NCBI RefSeq assembly: GCF_004119445.1
Contig: NZ_QICI01000070.1
Coordinates: 1-64,000, forward strand
Origin: Chryseobacterium sp. CH21
GTDB lineage: Bacteria > Bacteroidota > Bacteroidia > Flavobacteriales > Weeksellaceae
Reading direction: 5' to 3'
DNA length: 64,000 bases
A model generated the notes under the pieces. The model saw only the letters and a list, made by a program, of their open reading frames with translations. It made no database searches and was not told the origin of the DNA. Each line of letters opens with the position of its first letter. Position 1 is the stretch's first letter. The position numbers were made by a program, and so were the translations under genes. Positions 1-9,334 of this stretch are shown here, in pieces.

Positions 1-136
1 GATTACAGCTCTTACAATTGTTCAATTTATTAATAAAAACTATTTAAACAAAAAAATCAACAATCTAAAATCAAGCATATTTTAAAATGCACAACGGGTT
101 TAAATTGATGATTTCTATCACTTTAAGACATTCTCA

Positions 137-1087
137 TTACTGAGGCTTAATGCTCACAAATTCTTTCGGACTTTCGTGATAATTCAACTTAAGCTCTAAA
201 GAAGTTTTGATAGAATGTGACAATTCATCAATAATTTTTTGCTTAAATGTGGGCTTATAATAAATAATACTGATTTCTCGATAAGGGAAAGGTTTTTTGA
301 ATCTGAAAACATTTTTCTTCTGCTCTTCTGAAAGCTGGCTTAATGCCAATTCCGGCAGAATACTGATCCCTCCTACTTTATCTACCATGTGTACCAGCGT
401 CTGGATATTGGAGGCTAAGAAGTCCAGGTTTTTAGGCTTCAAAGTATTTTCTTTAAGGTGGCAGATGTTCTCAAACTGATTTCTCAGACAGTTTCCTTCT
501 TCAAGCAGCCATACTTTCTCTACATTCAGATCTTCCGGAATGATGTAAGAATTCTTTTTGTTGGCTTCCGTATTGGAACTGTAAATCATTAGTTCTTCAT
601 TGAATAAGAAATCCTGATAAAACTCGTCAGCAGTGTCATACGGAGTAGAGATAATTCCCGCATCCAGTTCTCCTGCTTTCAAAGCTTTAATAATATTATC
701 AGTGGTCATTTCTTTTACATTCATCTGGATCTTAGGATTCTCTTCAAGGAATTTGAAAATTTCCGTTGGCAGAATAAAAGAAGAAACCGTAGGAATGATT
801 CCCAGATTGATAGTACCTCCTAAAATATTATTCAAAAGATTGGCTTTGTTTTTCAGCTCATTGACAGATTCAATAATTACTTTTGCCTGATCAATAATCT
901 GAAGACCTACATCCGTGGTACGAATCGGGTGGGTAGTCCTGTCGAACACCTTTACATCCAGTTCATCCTCAAATTTCTGTATCATGGCACTTAACGTAGG
1001 TTGGGTAATAAAACACGCCTGAGCGGCTTTACCAAAATGTTTATACTTATCTACAGCGATAAGATACTCCAGTTGCTGAATGTTCAT
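137..1087 (-). CDS. oxyR: Hydrogen-peroxide sensor OxyR, LysR family
   Basis: This 316-residue LysR-type regulator has an N-terminal winged helix-turn-helix (about residues 1-60, with the typical QPTLSAMIQKFEDEL segment) and a C-terminal sensor domain. The sensor carries two cysteines nine residues apart, C200 and C209, in the context EEGNCLRNQFENICH. This matches the redox-disulfide pair of E. coli OxyR (C199/C208). Known role of the family: peroxide oxidises the pair and the protein activates catalase and other defence genes. The gene is divergent from a catalase across about 130 bp, which supports the call. The ATG at 1087 gives the normal family length. Confidence 0.93.
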   Translation of the reverse strand: MNIQQLEYLIAVDKYKHFGKAAQACFITQPTLSAMIQKFEDELDVKVFDRTTHPIRTTDVGLQIIDQAKVIIESVNELKNKANLLNNILGGTINLGIIPTVSSFILPTEIFKFLEENPKIQMNVKEMTTDNIIKALKAGELDAGIISTPYDTADEFYQDFLFNEELMIYSSNTEANKKNSYIIPEDLNVEKVWLLEEGNCLRNQFENICHLKENTLKPKNLDFLASNIQTLVHMVDKVGGISILPELALSQLSEEQKKNVFRFKKPFPYREISIIYYKPTFKQKIIDELSHSIKTSLELKLNYHESPKEFVSIKPQ

Positions 1088-1123
1088 TTGATTAATATTA
1101 TCTATTACAAAGATATAACGTTT

Positions 1124-1136
1124 TTGCTATTAGCAA
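1124..1136. promoter_or_regulatory. Palindrome in oxyR-catalase spacer, candidate OxyR operator
   Basis: TTGCTATTAGCAA is a perfect inverted repeat around a central T, lying between the divergent oxyR and catalase starts and about 14 bp upstream of the catalase -7 box. LysR-type regulators bind such T-N-A dyads near their own promoter. The assignment to OxyR is inferred from position only. Confidence 0.4.
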
Positions 1137-1149
1137 TTAAAAATTCAAG

Positions 1150-1157
1150 TAAATTTG
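1150..1157 (+). promoter_or_regulatory. Catalase promoter -7 box (TAAATTTG)
   Basis: TAAATTTG fits the Bacteroidetes primary-sigma -7 consensus TAnnTTTG. A TTG lies 23 bp upstream (1124-1126), at the long end of the allowed spacing, and overlaps the palindrome at 1124-1136. Confidence 0.45.
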
Positions 1158-1220
1158 ATATTCATTACCTTTACACTTGGATTTAGAAAAACAAAAACAT
1201 TTATACAAATCATTAATGAT

Positions 1221-2708
1221 ATGGATTCTAAAAAATTAACGTTAAGTAACGGCGCACCTTATTTTGAGCATCAGGATTCACAGACGGTAGGACCAAGAGG
1301 CCCGGTATTGCTGCAAGACTTTATTCTTCAGGAAAATCTTGCGCATTTCGTTAGGGAAAGAATTCCTGAAAGGATTGTGCACGCCAAAGGAAGCGGAGCT
1401 TACGGAACTTTTACCGTAACGCATAACATCAGCCAGTACACAAAAGCAAAGCTGTTTTCAAAAGTAGGAAATTCATGCAGAATGTTTGCAAGATTCTCTA
1501 CGGTAGGTGGAGAAAAAGGGAGCGCAGATACTGCGAGAGATCCAAGAGGTTTTGCTTTAAAATTTTATACTGAAGACGGAAACTGGGATCTTGTAGGAAA
1601 TAATACTCCGGTATTCTTTATTAAGGATGCCAAAAAATTCCCGGATTTTATTCATACTCAAAAAAGAGTTCCGAAAACTAATTTAAAAAGTGCCACAATG
1701 ATGTGGGATTTCTGGAGCCTGAATCCTGAATCTCTTCATCAGGTTCTTATCTTAATGTCAGACAGAGGAACTCCTCATGGCTACAGACATATGCATGGTT
1801 TCGGATCTCATACTTTCTCTATGATTAATGATCAGAATGAAAGAGTATGGGTGAAATTCCACTTCAAGACAAAACAGGGCGTAAAAAATTTCACTGATGA
1901 AGAAGCTGTAAAAATGGCTGGAGAAAATCCGGATTTTGCACAGGAAGATCTTTGCAACGCTATTGAAAATGGAGATTTTCCGAAATGGACCTTATATATT
2001 CAGGTGATGACTGAAGAGCAGGCAAAAGATTTCAGATGGAATCCTTTTGACGTAACCAAAGTATGGTTCCATGATGACTTCCCTTTGATCGAAGTAGGAG
2101 AAATGGAGCTGAACGAAGTCCCTGTTAATTATTTTGCTCATGTGGAACAATCTACTTTCTCACCAAGCAATCTGATTAACGGAATCAGCTTCTCACCGGA
2201 CAAAATGCTTCAGGGAAGATTATTCTCCTATCCTGATGCTCATCGCTACAGAGTGGGTGTGAATTCTCATCAGCTGGAGGTAAACAGATGCCCATTTGAA
2301 GTCAACAATTATCAAAGAGATGGTTATATGGCAGATTCAAGCCAGTATCAGGACAAACCTAATTATCATCCGAACAGTTTTGATGACATCAAAGCGGATT
2401 CATCTTATAAAAACTTTGAATATGAGTTAGATAGCGCTCATGTTGCAAGCTATAACAGAAATGATAATGACAGTGATCACTACACTCAACCGGGACTTTT
2501 GTATTCTAAAGCTATGAATGCGGAAGACCGAGATCACCTGATCAAAAACATTATAGGCAGCATGAAAGGCATCAGCGGACCAAAGAAAGATGAAATTATC
2601 AACAGACAGCTATGTCACTTTTTCAGGGCCAATATTGAGCTTGGCATGAAAGTAGCTTCTCAGCTAAATGTGAATATTGATGCAAATATGATGAATCATT
2701 CCAAATAA
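1221..2708 (+). CDS. katA: Monofunctional haem catalase
   Basis: The enzyme degrades hydrogen peroxide to water and oxygen. From the ATG at 1221 it is 495 residues, the usual size of small-subunit (clade 3) catalases. The distal His is H54 in RIVHAKGSGAYG. The haem-ligand Tyr is about Y337 in GRLFSYPDAHRYRVG. The active-site Asn region reads DLVGNNTPVFF. An in-frame ATG at 1155 would add 22 residues, but that stretch contains the -7 box TAAATTTG and no family similarity, so 1221 is preferred. The divergent oxyR gene suggests peroxide-induced expression. Confidence 0.95.
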   Translation: MDSKKLTLSNGAPYFEHQDSQTVGPRGPVLLQDFILQENLAHFVRERIPERIVHAKGSGAYGTFTVTHNISQYTKAKLFSKVGNSCRMFARFSTVGGEKGSADTARDPRGFALKFYTEDGNWDLVGNNTPVFFIKDAKKFPDFIHTQKRVPKTNLKSATMMWDFWSLNPESLHQVLILMSDRGTPHGYRHMHGFGSHTFSMINDQNERVWVKFHFKTKQGVKNFTDEEAVKMAGENPDFAQEDLCNAIENGDFPKWTLYIQVMTEEQAKDFRWNPFDVTKVWFHDDFPLIEVGEMELNEVPVNYFAHVEQSTFSPSNLINGISFSPDKMLQGRLFSYPDAHRYRVGVNSHQLEVNRCPFEVNNYQRDGYMADSSQYQDKPNYHPNSFDDIKADSSYKNFEYELDSAHVASYNRNDNDSDHYTQPGLLYSKAMNAEDRDHLIKNIIGSMKGISGPKKDEIINRQLCHFFRANIELGMKVASQLNVNIDANMMNHSK

Positions 2709-2727
2709 TCATATTGAACGATAAATT

Positions 2728-2766
2728 AAAAAAAAGGAAAAAAAAATAATATTTTTTCCTTTTTTT
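2728..2766 (+). terminator. Terminator after catalase
   Basis: A stem of AAAAAAAGGAAAAAA against TTTTTTCCTTTTTTT, ending in a T-tract, lies 20 bp after the catalase stop. Confidence 0.7.
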
Positions 2767-2812
2767 GTAAAAAATTCATAATTTGCAAAGGATGATATTT
2801 TAAAGTGGAAAA

Positions 2813-3580
2813 ATGAGTTACGAGAACGTATTATTAAAAAAAGAAGATAAATTATCTATCATTACCATAAACAGACCTGAAAGTTTAAATGCTTTAAATG
2901 CAAAAACCATTCAGGAGATCAGTACCGTACTGGATGAGCTTAATGCTGACACTTCCTGCAGAGTAATTATCCTTACCGGAAGTGGAGAAAAGTCTTTTGT
3001 AGCGGGAGCTGATATTAAAGAATTCAGTGATTTCGGACAGGAAAAAGCTGAAGAACTTGCAAGAAACGGACAAAATATTTTGTTCAATAAAATAGAAAAC
3101 ATGTCTAAACCTGTCATTGCAGCCGTAAACGGTTTTGCATTAGGAGGAGGTTTAGAGCTTGCCATGGCATGCCACATCAGATATGCATCGGAAAACGCCA
3201 GATTAGGGCTTCCTGAAGTAACTCTTGGGTTAATCCCAGGCTACGGAGGAACACAAAGGCTTCCAAAGCTTGTAGGAAAGGGTATTGCCAACGAAATGAT
3301 CTTCTCTGCCAAAATGATCCCTGCTCAAAAAGCAAAAGAGATCGGATTGGTAAATGAAGTATATCCTATAGAAGAATTATTAACCAAAACGAAAGAATTA
3401 GCAAATACGATTGCCTACAATTCACCAATGGCAATCTCGAAGGCTATAAATGCCGTGAATTTATCTGACACGGAGAAAGGTTTTGAAACTGAAATAAAAT
3501 ATTTCGGTGAACTTTTTGAAATGGAAGATAAGAAAGAAGGAGTTACTGCGTTTCTAGAGAAGAGAAAGCCTAACTTCTAA
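2813..3580 (+). CDS. Enoyl-CoA hydratase / crotonase family
   Basis: This 255-residue crotonase-fold enzyme most likely hydrates trans-2-enoyl-CoA in fatty-acid or amino-acid oxidation. Visible signatures are the oxyanion-hole segments AGADIKEF and NGFALGGGLELAMACHIRYAS, and the catalytic-glutamate loop GLPEVTLGLIPGYGGTQRL. The C-terminus (FLEKRKPNF) is typical of short-chain hydratases. It is followed closely by the deaminase, xerD and NUDIX genes on the same strand, which do not belong to its pathway. The exact substrate cannot be read from sequence. Confidence 0.88.
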   Translation: MSYENVLLKKEDKLSIITINRPESLNALNAKTIQEISTVLDELNADTSCRVIILTGSGEKSFVAGADIKEFSDFGQEKAEELARNGQNILFNKIENMSKPVIAAVNGFALGGGLELAMACHIRYASENARLGLPEVTLGLIPGYGGTQRLPKLVGKGIANEMIFSAKMIPAQKAKEIGLVNEVYPIEELLTKTKELANTIAYNSPMAISKAINAVNLSDTEKGFETEIKYFGELFEMEDKKEGVTAFLEKRKPNF

Positions 3581-3633
3581 ATCTTTCTAAAAGATTTTAA
3601 TCCAAATTATTTCGAAAAAAACAATGCTGCGGT

Positions 3634-4056
3634 ATGAATAAGTTTGATAAAGCTTATCTAAAAATGGCTCAGGAATGGGCAAAACTCTCCTACTGTAAGA
3701 GAAAACAGGTGGGAGCTCTTATCGTAAAAGATAGGATGATTATTTCAGATGGCTACAACGGGACTCCTTCGGGATTCGAAAACTGCTGTGAAGATGAAGA
3801 AGGGAAAACACACTGGTACGTATTGCATGCGGAGGCCAACGCTATATTAAAGCTGGCCGCTTCTACTCAATCTGCAAAAGGGGCAACGTTATACTTAACG
3901 CTGTCACCCTGCAAAGAATGTAGTAAGCTGATTTTGCAGGCAGGAATTACGAGGCTGGTGTACATTAATGAGTATTCGGATGACGATGGAATATCGTTCC
4001 TAAGAAACCATAACATTGAAATAGAACAAATATCGGACTGTGAACTAAAAAAATAA
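3634..4056 (+). CDS. dCMP deaminase family zinc enzyme
   Basis: A 140-residue cytidine/deoxycytidylate deaminase. The zinc site is readable: HAEANAIL supplies the His and the catalytic Glu, and PCKECSK supplies the two Cys ligands. The family converts dCMP to dUMP for thymidylate synthesis. The late-competence ComEB proteins share the same fold. The gene ends 6 bp before xerD, so the two are probably co-transcribed. Confidence 0.88.
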   Translation: MNKFDKAYLKMAQEWAKLSYCKRKQVGALIVKDRMIISDGYNGTPSGFENCCEDEEGKTHWYVLHAEANAILKLAASTQSAKGATLYLTLSPCKECSKLILQAGITRLVYINEYSDDDGISFLRNHNIEIEQISDCELKK

Positions 4057-4062
4057 GCACAA

Positions 4063-4977
4063 ATGACTTGGGATGAAAAGATCAAAGATTTTGAAATATT
4101 TCTTCGCTTCGAAAGAAATTTTTCAGAAAACACGCTCGACGCTTACGTTCGAGACATTAAGAAATTAAAAGATTACGCAGAAGAAGATCTGGCAAACGTC
4201 GGTCCAGAATCTATCGGTTACGAAAACCTGCAGGAATACATTTTCAATCTTTCCAAACAGAAATTCAGTGAGAGATCACAAGCAAGATGGATATCTTCCA
4301 TCAAAGCATTTTTCAAATTTCTGCTTGAGGATGAATATCGTGAAGACAATCCTGCGGCGTTACTTGAAGGCCCTAAACTGGGATTATACCTACCTGATAC
4401 CCTTAGCCTGCCTGATATCAACAAAATTATTGCTGCTATTGAAGTCAATACAGATCTTGGAAAAAGAAACCACTGCATCATAGAGGTACTTTATGGGTGC
4501 GGACTCCGTGTTTCTGAACTGATTGATCTGAAGATCTCCAATATCAACTTTAAAGAGCAATACATCAAGGTACACGGAAAAGGAAATAAAACGCGTTTTG
4601 TTCCTTTGGCCGACTATACTGCAGATATGCTTGAAAGTTATATCAAAGAGGTACGCTCTAAAGGTAAGATTAATAAGAAATATGAAGATACTCTGTTTTT
4701 GAACAGCCGCGGGACATCCATGTCCAGAGTAATTGTATTTCTTATTATTAAAGAACTTACAGACAAAGCAGGGGTTAACAAAAAAATATCTCCACACACA
4801 TTCAGACATTCTTTTGCAACACATTTGTTGCAGAATGGAGCCGATTTACGTTATATTCAGGAAATGCTGGGACATTCCAGTATTACCACAACGGAAATCT
4901 ACACGCACCTGAAAACAGAAGAATTAAGAGATGTTATTTTGAGTTATCACCCGAGAAATATTAATATTGCTCAATGA
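4063..4977 (+). CDS. xerD: Tyrosine recombinase XerC/XerD
   Basis: A 304-residue site-specific recombinase that resolves chromosome dimers at dif. It has the N-terminal SAM-like core-binding domain (about 1-100) and a catalytic domain with all expected residues: R149 (GCGLRVSEL), H245 and R248 (SPHTFRHSFATH), H271 (GHSSITTTEIYTH) and the nucleophile Y280. Length is normal for XerC/D. The lone copy, next to metabolic genes and without mobile-element context, argues for the housekeeping enzyme and not an integrase. XerC and XerD cannot be separated with certainty. The 3' end overlaps the next start by 4 bp (ATGA). Confidence 0.92.
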   Translation: MTWDEKIKDFEIFLRFERNFSENTLDAYVRDIKKLKDYAEEDLANVGPESIGYENLQEYIFNLSKQKFSERSQARWISSIKAFFKFLLEDEYREDNPAALLEGPKLGLYLPDTLSLPDINKIIAAIEVNTDLGKRNHCIIEVLYGCGLRVSELIDLKISNINFKEQYIKVHGKGNKTRFVPLADYTADMLESYIKEVRSKGKINKKYEDTLFLNSRGTSMSRVIVFLIIKELTDKAGVNKKISPHTFRHSFATHLLQNGADLRYIQEMLGHSSITTTEIYTHLKTEELRDVILSYHPRNINIAQ

Positions 4978-5486
4978 AACTATTGAAATATTGTCCAAGC
5001 TGTGGCAAAGAGTCCTTACACTGGGATGGCGAAAAAAAATGGAGCTGTCCTGAATGTGGTTTTACCCTGTATAATAATGTAGCAGGCGCTGTAGCGGTTG
5101 TTATCAGATGTGGTGACGAAATTTATCTTACCCGAAGAAACAGAGACCCTAAAAAAGGAAAACTGGATCTTGCCGGAGGATTTGTTGACCCTAAAGAAAG
5201 TGCAGAGGAAACCTGTAAAAGAGAACTGTTTGAAGAACTTCAGCTTGACATCAATATTTCTAACCTGAAATACCTTACCAGCCTTCCCAACATCTATCAA
5301 TACAAAGAAATTGATTACAATACAATTGATCTCTTTTATGAGTATACTGTTTCGGAAAAGTTTGAGGTAAATCTTGAGATCTCTGAGATCTCAGAAGCGA
5401 TCTGGATTCCTTTACAGGAGTTAAATTTAGAAGACATTGCTTTTGATTCCCAGAAGAGATTTTTCGAGGATTATTTAAAGAAATAA
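4974..5486 (+). CDS. NUDIX hydrolase with N-terminal zinc ribbon
   Basis: A 170-residue protein. Residues 7-30 form a zinc ribbon (CPSCGKE...CPECG), followed by a NUDIX domain. Its signature GGFVDPKESAEETCKRELFEEL matches Gx5Ex7REUxEExGU apart from the last position. It probably hydrolyses a nucleoside-diphosphate derivative. The combination of zinc ribbon and NUDIX recalls NudC-like NADH pyrophosphatases, but the sequence is too short for that call. The start overlaps the xerD stop, which suggests translational coupling. Confidence 0.85.
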   Translation: MKLLKYCPSCGKESLHWDGEKKWSCPECGFTLYNNVAGAVAVVIRCGDEIYLTRRNRDPKKGKLDLAGGFVDPKESAEETCKRELFEELQLDINISNLKYLTSLPNIYQYKEIDYNTIDLFYEYTVSEKFEVNLEISEISEAIWIPLQELNLEDIAFDSQKRFFEDYLKK

Positions 5487-5503
5487 TTTTTGTAATATAT
5501 ATT

Positions 5504-5581
5504 CTCCCGCGGGTTTTATAGATCTTGCAGACGGTTTTTTAACAATCTGTTTAGTTTATAAAATCTGCGGGAGTTTTTTTA
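5504..5581 (+). terminator. Terminator after NUDIX gene
   Basis: The outer arms CTCCCGC and GCGGGAG enclose a long loop and are followed by seven T. It closes the enoyl-CoA hydratase to NUDIX transcript and separates it from the convergent haem-binding gene. Confidence 0.7.
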
Positions 5582-5590
5582 TTGTAGAAA

Positions 5591-6043
5591 TTAATAGGTT
5601 TTAGTCTTCAGCATTTCATCAAAATACTGAATCAGCAATGCTCTTTCCGCATCTGAAAGATTGGCTTCTTTGTGATAAACAATATAACCCGGCATTGGCA
5701 TTGTCTTATTCTGGATCGTCTGAATAGCTTTCGTGAGCATATTCTCCTTCAAATCCTTATTATAACTCTCCCAGCTGGAAAAGTTGAGATGTTCTCTGCC
5801 TTCATTCACGTGACTTTTTACAGACCAGGAAATGGGTGCAATAAAAGCATATTTTGGATAGATTGTTTCATTGGAATGACAGTCATAGCATGCATTTTTA
5901 AGCAGGGTTGCAATCTTCTCAGGCGTTTTCTTAGCATCAACAAAATTCTTGGCAGCATCCACAGGTATATTAGTCCTGTCAATAGGAAAGAATTGAATCA
6001 GGGCAAAGCCTACTAATATCCAGAATATGATTTTTTTAGCCAT
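5591..6043 (-). CDS. Haem-binding domain protein (CxxCH), periplasmic
   Basis: A 150-residue protein with an N-terminal hydrophobic anchor (IIFWILVGFALIQFF) and a single c-type haem motif, CYDCHSNETIYPKYAF. This is the signature of the small Bacteroidetes haem-binding domain family. A conserved aromatic and proline-rich stretch follows (APISWSVKSHVNEGREHLNFSSW). It is probably periplasmic or membrane-anchored and may carry electrons, but no partner is identifiable. It lies 10 bp downstream of the lipoprotein gene at 6054-7865, so the two likely share a transcript. Confidence 0.8.
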   Translation of the reverse strand: MAKKIIFWILVGFALIQFFPIDRTNIPVDAAKNFVDAKKTPEKIATLLKNACYDCHSNETIYPKYAFIAPISWSVKSHVNEGREHLNFSSWESYNKDLKENMLTKAIQTIQNKTMPMPGYIVYHKEANLSDAERALLIQYFDEMLKTKTY

Positions 6044-6053
6044 CCTTATGTCC

Positions 6054-7865
6054 TTATTTTACTGGAGTTAAAATAGCATTCCCGGATTTAAATTCTTTTT
6101 TCAGCTTTGGCTGTACTGTTGTAGTAGTTTCTGCAGGCACAGGAGTTTCAGATACTGATGCAGGAGTTGAAGCTGAAGCTGGCGTAGCTGATGTTCCTGT
6201 TGCAGATTTAGGACTATCAAGTGTTCTGGTATCCTTCAGATCCCATTCCTCTCTTGTTTCCCACAATCCTCTAACGACAACCTTTTTATAGAAAATATAA
6301 GCATCTTCAGCAAATACATCATTGACAAAGTCTGCTTCATCCCAATATTTATTTCCGTTATTATCTACCAGTATTCTTATAATGTATTCTCCTGGTTTCA
6401 GGATATCAAACTTTACCTTATCTCCTTTTAAATATTTTTGATAAGCAATCTTATCAGAAGAATCAACCATCTGAATCCAGTAATTGGCAGTAGGTGCATT
6501 TGAAATAGAGAATTCAACACTTCCAAACTGATCTATCTTAGCAACATCAAAATCGAAACGTTTTGACTGAGTATTCTTTGCATAGAATGAAGATACAGTT
6601 TCCTTAGGAACAGTAAGCTCATAGCTTTTCCCCATCACAAAATCTGACTGAACATGGATCTGATAAGGATTTGTCTCCGATATCTTAGCTGTGAATGGCA
6701 AAGTCGTTAAGCTGTCTCCTTTAGCTCTCAAAGTCCATTTTGTAGGGTCAATTTTATCTACAATATAGTTGGAAGCAATTTTTAAATCTGCTTTTGGAGC
6801 AATGGCAGTTCCGTCATTATCACTAAAGACATCCATTGCATTCTTTTTATTGTATTTATAGAATAATGAAACACTGTAAGCACTATCTTTTTTCGGGCCT
6901 TTATTGTGAGTGAATATCAGTTTTTCATTCGCTGTCTGCCCCACATCATCTTTTACTGCATCAAACCAGATTCTCACGGAATCGGATTTTGGATTGTGCG
7001 TTATTTTGATGTCTTTCAGTTTCTCATTCAATGACTGAACTTTTACCTCTTCAGGATTTCCTTCGAATGACATTAAAACTCCTCCAGCAATTTCCTTCAT
7101 CTCAGAATACTTCACAGGCTTTTTGGAAGGATACACTTTTAAATTCAGCCCTGAAATCGATTTTTCAACATTGATGGGATCTTTCTGAAAACCTACCTTT
7201 TCTTTTCCCGGATCATACATTGAATTTCCGTTCTCATCATTAAAAGCTATAATTTTATATTTGCCCGGTGTCAGATAGTTCAATTCGTAGTATCCATCCT
7301 CATCAACCTTGGTGATATAGTATGGTTTTTTCTTATAGTTCATCGTATCTTTTATCTGATACAATCCAACCACAAGTTTATTTTCTGTTGTTGTTGCAGT
7401 CTTCTTTTTAATATCAAAAGCATCCTTAATCTCACCACTGATATACAAATCATCCAATTTATCTCCGGTTGAAAAAGCAAAATTGAAATACCTTAATATA
7501 TTCGATTCGTTATTATCGACAATTGAATTTCCAAAATTGAAATTATAGGTTGTATTAGCCTGAAGAGTATCCGTCCACTGGATCAATACAAATTTGTTGG
7601 CAATATTGGAGGGAAGAATCCTCGTAATCCCTTTAAGAGGAGGTGAAATAATCAGGTTTTTATTGATGTCCTTCAATGTCACATATTCATCAAAATCCAA
7701 ACGGAGTTCGTGAATATCTTTTTTGACATTAATTCTTGTCGTATCAATGTTTGAGCTTAAAAACCTTGGTGCTAATGTATCTTTAGGCCCTCCTACAGGA
7801 GATCCTACCCTTGCACATGAGTGTACAAGAAAACAGATAACGAATAATAAAAGAAACCTTTTCAT
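6054..7865 (-). CDS. Ig-like (Big_5 / SbsA type) domain lipoprotein
   Basis: A large lipoprotein of about 603 residues from the ATG at 7865 (MKRFLLLFVICFLVHSCARVGSP). The signal peptide ends in a lipobox with Cys after VHS. The start at 7901 would add 12 non-signal residues and is rejected. An N-terminal Big_5-like domain (DTLAPRFLSSNIDTTRINV...LRLDFDEYVTL) is followed by beta-rich repeats. There is also a DEDGYYELNYLTPGKYKIIAFNDENGN segment typical of the family. The C-terminus is rich in Ala, Thr and Pro. It is probably anchored at the outer membrane; its function is not known. Confidence 0.8.
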   Translation of the reverse strand: MKRFLLLFVICFLVHSCARVGSPVGGPKDTLAPRFLSSNIDTTRINVKKDIHELRLDFDEYVTLKDINKNLIISPPLKGITRILPSNIANKFVLIQWTDTLQANTTYNFNFGNSIVDNNESNILRYFNFAFSTGDKLDDLYISGEIKDAFDIKKKTATTTENKLVVGLYQIKDTMNYKKKPYYITKVDEDGYYELNYLTPGKYKIIAFNDENGNSMYDPGKEKVGFQKDPINVEKSISGLNLKVYPSKKPVKYSEMKEIAGGVLMSFEGNPEEVKVQSLNEKLKDIKITHNPKSDSVRIWFDAVKDDVGQTANEKLIFTHNKGPKKDSAYSVSLFYKYNKKNAMDVFSDNDGTAIAPKADLKIASNYIVDKIDPTKWTLRAKGDSLTTLPFTAKISETNPYQIHVQSDFVMGKSYELTVPKETVSSFYAKNTQSKRFDFDVAKIDQFGSVEFSISNAPTANYWIQMVDSSDKIAYQKYLKGDKVKFDILKPGEYIIRILVDNNGNKYWDEADFVNDVFAEDAYIFYKKVVVRGLWETREEWDLKDTRTLDSPKSATGTSATPASASTPASVSETPVPAETTTTVQPKLKKEFKSGNAILTPVK

Positions 7866-7890
7866 GAAAATGTTTAAGCAAAAATAAACA

Positions 7891-9153
7891 TTATTCTCCA
7901 AAAACTTCCTGTCCGGAATTTAAACTGTCTTTATTGTCATTCATTACGGTATGAAGCTTATCTTTCTGTAATGGAAAATCTTCGAATAATCCAGATAATG
8001 CAAGCGCTGTATATACTTTGTTTGAATATTTATTTCCAATAGCAACAATGGTCACTTTAGATTTTAAAAGGTGGGCAAATACCGAGTTGGTACCATGCCA
8101 CCATCCGTTATGGTAAGTTAATTTCTCTCCGTTATCAAAGATTTTCATTCTGAATCCTAGTCCATAATTATTCATTCCTGCTTTTTCATTGCTGTAAGGA
8201 GTGAAAACCATTTGCATCAGTTCAGGCTTGAGGAAATTTTTCGAAAACATGGCTTTTGAGAAATTGTACAGATCTCTTGGCGTAGTGTACACATTTTTAT
8301 CTCCATAAATCAGATCAAGTCTGTCTAAAGGATACAGCTTATTTCCTCCATAATAAAAAGACTGTGCTGCTGTTGGAATATCTTTTTCCTGGAAGATGTA
8401 CGTGTTATTCATTTTCAACGGTGTGAAAACCATTTCTTTCATCGCCTGTGGAAAAGGAGTTTTGGTCACTTTTTCAATTAATAAAGCCAATAAAGCAAAG
8501 TTGGTATTGCAATACATAAATCCTGTATCTGTATCTCTCGCAAGATCAGGTTTGTATTTGATGATCATATTCAATACATCTTCATTCGTAATAAATGGCT
8601 TGGAAAGTTCTGCCGGAGCCGGCTGTATTTTGGTAATAAAATATTCATATTTCGGAAGACCGCTTCTTTGATCTAATAAAGTCTGAACGGTAACATTAGG
8701 ATAAGGAAATCCTGGAAAAAATTGAGTAAGGTGATCAGTAAGTTTTATCTTTCCTGCTTCAATCAGTTTCATCATTGCCATTGCCGTTAACGTCTTTGAA
8801 ACGGAAGCTACATGAAGGGGTGTATTTTTGTCAATCGGCATCTGATTTCCTTCTCTTCCGAAACCTCTGTAGTTTTCATACAGGATTTCATCACCTTTGG
8901 CAACAAGAATTCCACCACTAAGGTCTCCTCCTTCCCATATCTTTTTGTAATACTGATCGATATAACTTACAGTAGTCTGCCTGTTCAAAAGTTGTCCATC
9001 ACCTTTTGTAAAAATATCACCAAAATCTACATTTCCATAGTTGGGCAGATTGGTTGTATTTTCAGTCGAAGCTTCTTTGGCTTCAGATTTTTTTTTACAG
9101 GAAAATATCGATAATAAAACAGTTAAGATAAGTACAAAATTACGCGTCTTCAT
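7891..9153 (-). CDS. Serine hydrolase lipoprotein, beta-lactamase / penicillin-binding fold
   Basis: About 420 residues with a lipoprotein signal (MKTRNFVLILTVLLSIFSCKKK). The three class-C beta-lactamase-like motifs are present: SVSK (SxxK nucleophile), YCN in the YxN position, and HNGWWHG in the third-motif position. Family members include esterases, D-aminopeptidases and DD-peptidases; the substrate is unknown. The ATG at 9153 is chosen over an upstream in-frame TTG at 9162 because it begins the signal peptide. It runs into the Ig-like lipoprotein gene 25 bp downstream. Confidence 0.85.
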   Translation of the reverse strand: MKTRNFVLILTVLLSIFSCKKKSEAKEASTENTTNLPNYGNVDFGDIFTKGDGQLLNRQTTVSYIDQYYKKIWEGGDLSGGILVAKGDEILYENYRGFGREGNQMPIDKNTPLHVASVSKTLTAMAMMKLIEAGKIKLTDHLTQFFPGFPYPNVTVQTLLDQRSGLPKYEYFITKIQPAPAELSKPFITNEDVLNMIIKYKPDLARDTDTGFMYCNTNFALLALLIEKVTKTPFPQAMKEMVFTPLKMNNTYIFQEKDIPTAAQSFYYGGNKLYPLDRLDLIYGDKNVYTTPRDLYNFSKAMFSKNFLKPELMQMVFTPYSNEKAGMNNYGLGFRMKIFDNGEKLTYHNGWWHGTNSVFAHLLKSKVTIVAIGNKYSNKVYTALALSGLFEDFPLQKDKLHTVMNDNKDSLNSGQEVFGE

Positions 9154-9274
9154 GAGATTCAAAAATGAGCGGCAATTTAATAAAACTCGAAAATAAATAA
9201 TAAATAAGAGAGGTACATTATGAATTATTTAACATAAATGAGAGGAAAAGTAAAATTTGGAGAGGCAAAATCAT

Positions 9275-9316
9275 AAAAAAAGACGAATTCACTTTTTGTA
9301 AATTCGTCTTTTTATC
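9275..9316 (-). terminator. Terminator of the 2-hydroxyacid dehydrogenase gene
   Basis: The arms AAAAAGACGAATT and AATTCGTCTTTTT surround a short T-rich loop, with T-tracts on both strands, 19 bp after the stop at 9335. Confidence 0.7.
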
Positions 9317-9334
9317 TTTTATATATTTCTTAGC

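Noticed and set aside
1155..1220. N-terminal extension of catalase
   Set aside because: It overlaps the -7 box and has no similarity to the family; the ATG at 1221 gives normal length.
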